Shown: positions 62,357-64,000 of the stretch, piece by piece
Numbering within the stretch: position 1 is the first letter of the stretch
Layout: each line of letters opens with the position of its first letter
NCBI GenBank assembly: GCA_963693365.1
Contig: CAVNZM010000008.1
Location: forward strand, 9,548,001-9,612,000
DNA length: 64,000 bases
Origin: Amoebidium appalachense
Taxonomy: Eukaryota; Ichthyosporea
Direction: 5' to 3'
Translations under genes and position numbers: made by a program
The notes under the pieces: generated by a model
Told to the model about the DNA's origin: nothing
What the model saw: only the letters and a program-made list of their open reading frames with translations
The model's database searches: none

Positions 62357-63388
62357 AGAGAGAGAGAGAGAGAGAGAGAAAGTTTGGGATTCCAGGATGA
62401 AAGAGGAGGTTTTGAAGTGACCAGAGGCTTGGGCACATGGCTTGCAGTTTATCGGTGTGTGCGTACATCATATTTTTCGTTAATGCTTTGATGTTTTTCC
62501 TTCTCCCTCCTCCTCCCCCCCCCCCCCCCCCCCCCCCCCTAGTGTTTTGCAATGGAGAGAGATCTTGTTCAGCGCAGTGAATGACCGGCCCACTCGAAAT
62601 TTTACCAAACCCACAGAATGAGCCCGTTTCAGAGACATGACGGAATGATCATGGTTGCAATTTAATTAATTTGAAATATAAAATTAAAATGTGCAGGTAT
62701 GCAATTCAATTCACATTGTATAACGGGTATTAAATGTGTACATGTATGGTATGGCCTCTGCACAATACAAAACTATACCGTGACTTCATCCACTTTGAAG
62801 TACTGTATAGTGTCATATGTACACCAACAGTTTGGGCAGTTCTTATTCTCACGTTGGGCAATGATACACCAGCTTGTTAAAAGAAACAAAATCACACAAA
62901 ATCCAGAAAATAATTACCAAAAAGGGCTGTCGACACAAAGCTTAACTAGTAAGTCACATGTTTATTTACTGTAAATATCTGCAACTCTGTATCATTACAC
63001 AGTTGCTAAGCCGAAGTCGATAATCAAAACCACACACAAAACCAAAAAGAGGCAAGGGACGAACAAATGCTATCAAAAGAAAAATCGTAGGCCCAGACCA
63101 CCTGAAGACGGCAGCCAAAGATAGAGATTAAGCGAAAAGAGAAAAGTTCACACACAAAAAAAAAAAGAAAAGAAGATGGGATATGAATAATAACTGGAAA
63201 CAAGACGGGGATTGGGGTGTGTGGGGGGGGGGGGGGAGGGGCGGGGGAGAGGGGGAGGGGGTTCAGACTCTAAGAAAAATGAAAAGAACGGCAAGAACAG
63301 AGGCCGGAGGGCAAACGTTGCGGAGGAGCATGAGTGCACGAACTGTGGTAAGGGATCCTCGGGAAAGTGTGTGCATGCGTGTGTGTTT

Positions 63389-63447
<59 letters not shown>

Positions 63448-63514
63448 AGGAAGGGCTCAGGGGGTTACAAACCAAAAAAAAAAAAAAAAAAAGGAATAAT
63501 TAGAAGAACAGTTA
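61568..63514. other. simple repeats and unique sequence with one candidate exon
   Basis: It holds a C-run (61820-61850), TG arrays (61980-62253), a G-run and GA array (62281-62388), a second C-run (62515-62539) and a G-run (63403-63446). A candidate minus-strand exon lies at 61786-61711 (SPVDLPTYSRIFDASALHDL), bounded by AAAAG and GTATTT, and coding-like sequence lies near 62530-62400. No gene model could be closed. 62560-63180 is unique AT-rich sequence. Confidence 0.35.
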
Positions 63515-63988
63515 CTAATAGTATTGATCAGAGAGCAACATCCGTGCCGTAGACCACCTCTGGAACGGGTCACCTCCCACGAATGCCTTTGGGCCCTGCT
63601 TGATATATTTGGCCATCTCCGATGGTGTGAGCAGGCACGAATCGAGAGCCTTTGTCACCGCCTCCCGATCCAGATTAGCACCGATCATAACGATCTCCTG
63701 CCGGCGATCTAAGTAGGTACCAGAGTAGGGCCCCTTCTCCAACGCGTAAATAGCGCCGGGGGGCAGCATGTTACGGGGGAATTCACACATCCATATGCCG
63801 CCAAGGGTGAACTGGAGAAAAACGCCTGCCTGGGACCACTCCCCAATTACGCTCTCGCGGCTGGCGAGCCACACGAACCCCTTCGAGCGGAGAACCGTAG
63901 CAAAGGGGCCCTTCTTCTTGCTCTCGACGCACTCTTGCCGCCGATCTTTCCCGTCAATGTTCGTGCCTTCCTCCCTCTGCGACTGCTC
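63515..63988 (-). CDS. CobW/G3E GTPase family protein, C-terminal exon (partial)
   Basis: This is the last exon of a putative metallochaperone GTPase of the CobW/P47K/ZNG1 family, which delivers metal ions to client enzymes. The exon encodes 157 residues and a TAG stop at 63515. The CobW C-terminal domain is recognisable from PFATVLRSKGFVWLASR, GEWSQAG and LDRRQEIVMIGANLDREAV, followed by LDSCLLTPSEM. The GDRRQE-type motif is a family hallmark. An acceptor TTCTTCAG at 63989 defines the exon start in phase 0. The N-terminal GTPase domain (Walker A, CxCC metal motif) lies beyond the right edge. It is separated from the candidate exon at 61786 by its own stop and about 1 kb of intergenic DNA. 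Confidence 0.88.
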   Translation of the reverse strand, partial: EQSQREEGTNIDGKDRRQECVESKKKGPFATVLRSKGFVWLASRESVIGEWSQAGVFLQFTLGGIWMCEFPRNMLPPGAIYALEKGPYSGTYLDRRQEIVMIGANLDREAVTKALDSCLLTPSEMAKYIKQGPKAFVGGDPFQRWSTARMLLSDQYY

Positions 63989-64000
63989 CTGAAGAATAAA

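Overview
This window is eukaryotic nuclear DNA, with a mitochondrial-type block joined at its left end. The nuclear part is dominated by long C/G homopolymer runs, (CA)n/(TG)n arrays and minisatellites. Three genes are interrupted by spliceosomal introns, each read on the minus strand: a JmjC demethylase-like gene, a Kv7/KCNQ-type potassium channel and the last exon of a CobW/G3E GTPase. A further gene encodes a secreted EGF-domain, Thr-rich protein. EGF domains and a Kv7-like channel suggest a holozoan. The left-end block encodes rps13 and reads UGA as Trp, which argues against an animal mitochondrion. If both parts belong to one organism, a unicellular holozoan (for example an ichthyosporean) is the best guess, but this is inference.

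Layout. 1-4.45 kb: AT-rich mitochondrial-type DNA with rps13 and atp6 on the minus strand. 4.45-9 kb: a GC-rich, apparently intronless cluster that looks like a viral or mobile-element remnant: a truncated D5/NrS-1-type helicase, a C2H2 zinc-finger protein, a PD-(D/E)XK-like nuclease, a Cys-rich membrane protein and a small ORF, with a strand-switching minisatellite. 9.6-15.4 kb: JmjC gene with repeat-filled introns and a duplicated 102-bp exon. 15.4-17.6 kb: repeat- and CCAAT-rich intergenic DNA. 17.6-22 kb: a coiled-coil protein gene broken at poly-C tracts, a two-TM protein and a small Cys/His protein, separated by minisatellites. 22.84-23.23 kb: a near-perfect 393-bp GC-rich palindrome. 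25.8-39.5 kb: the Kv7-like channel, in which 17 exons can be chained with consistent splice phase. 41.35-42.88 kb: a large inverted repeat. 45.3-45.8 kb: candidate zinc-binding exons. 48.6-52.8 kb: the EGF/Thr-rich surface protein, broken by one extra C. 52.9-58.1 kb: a roughly 600-bp satellite arranged as about 1.2-kb dimers. 61.07-61.57 kb: a MITE with terminal inverted repeats and a target-site duplication. 63.5-64 kb: the CobW-like C-terminal exon, running off the right edge.

Two genome-scale themes stand out. First, many introns have a C-run and then a (CA)n-CAG or A(n)G 3' end, so microsatellite tracts appear to supply splice signals. Second, long reading frames break exactly at C-runs that are one base too long: three 10-C tracts in one gene and one 8-C tract in another. 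All gene structures here were derived by eye from reading frames, splice dinucleotides and phase; none has been checked by transcript or database search.
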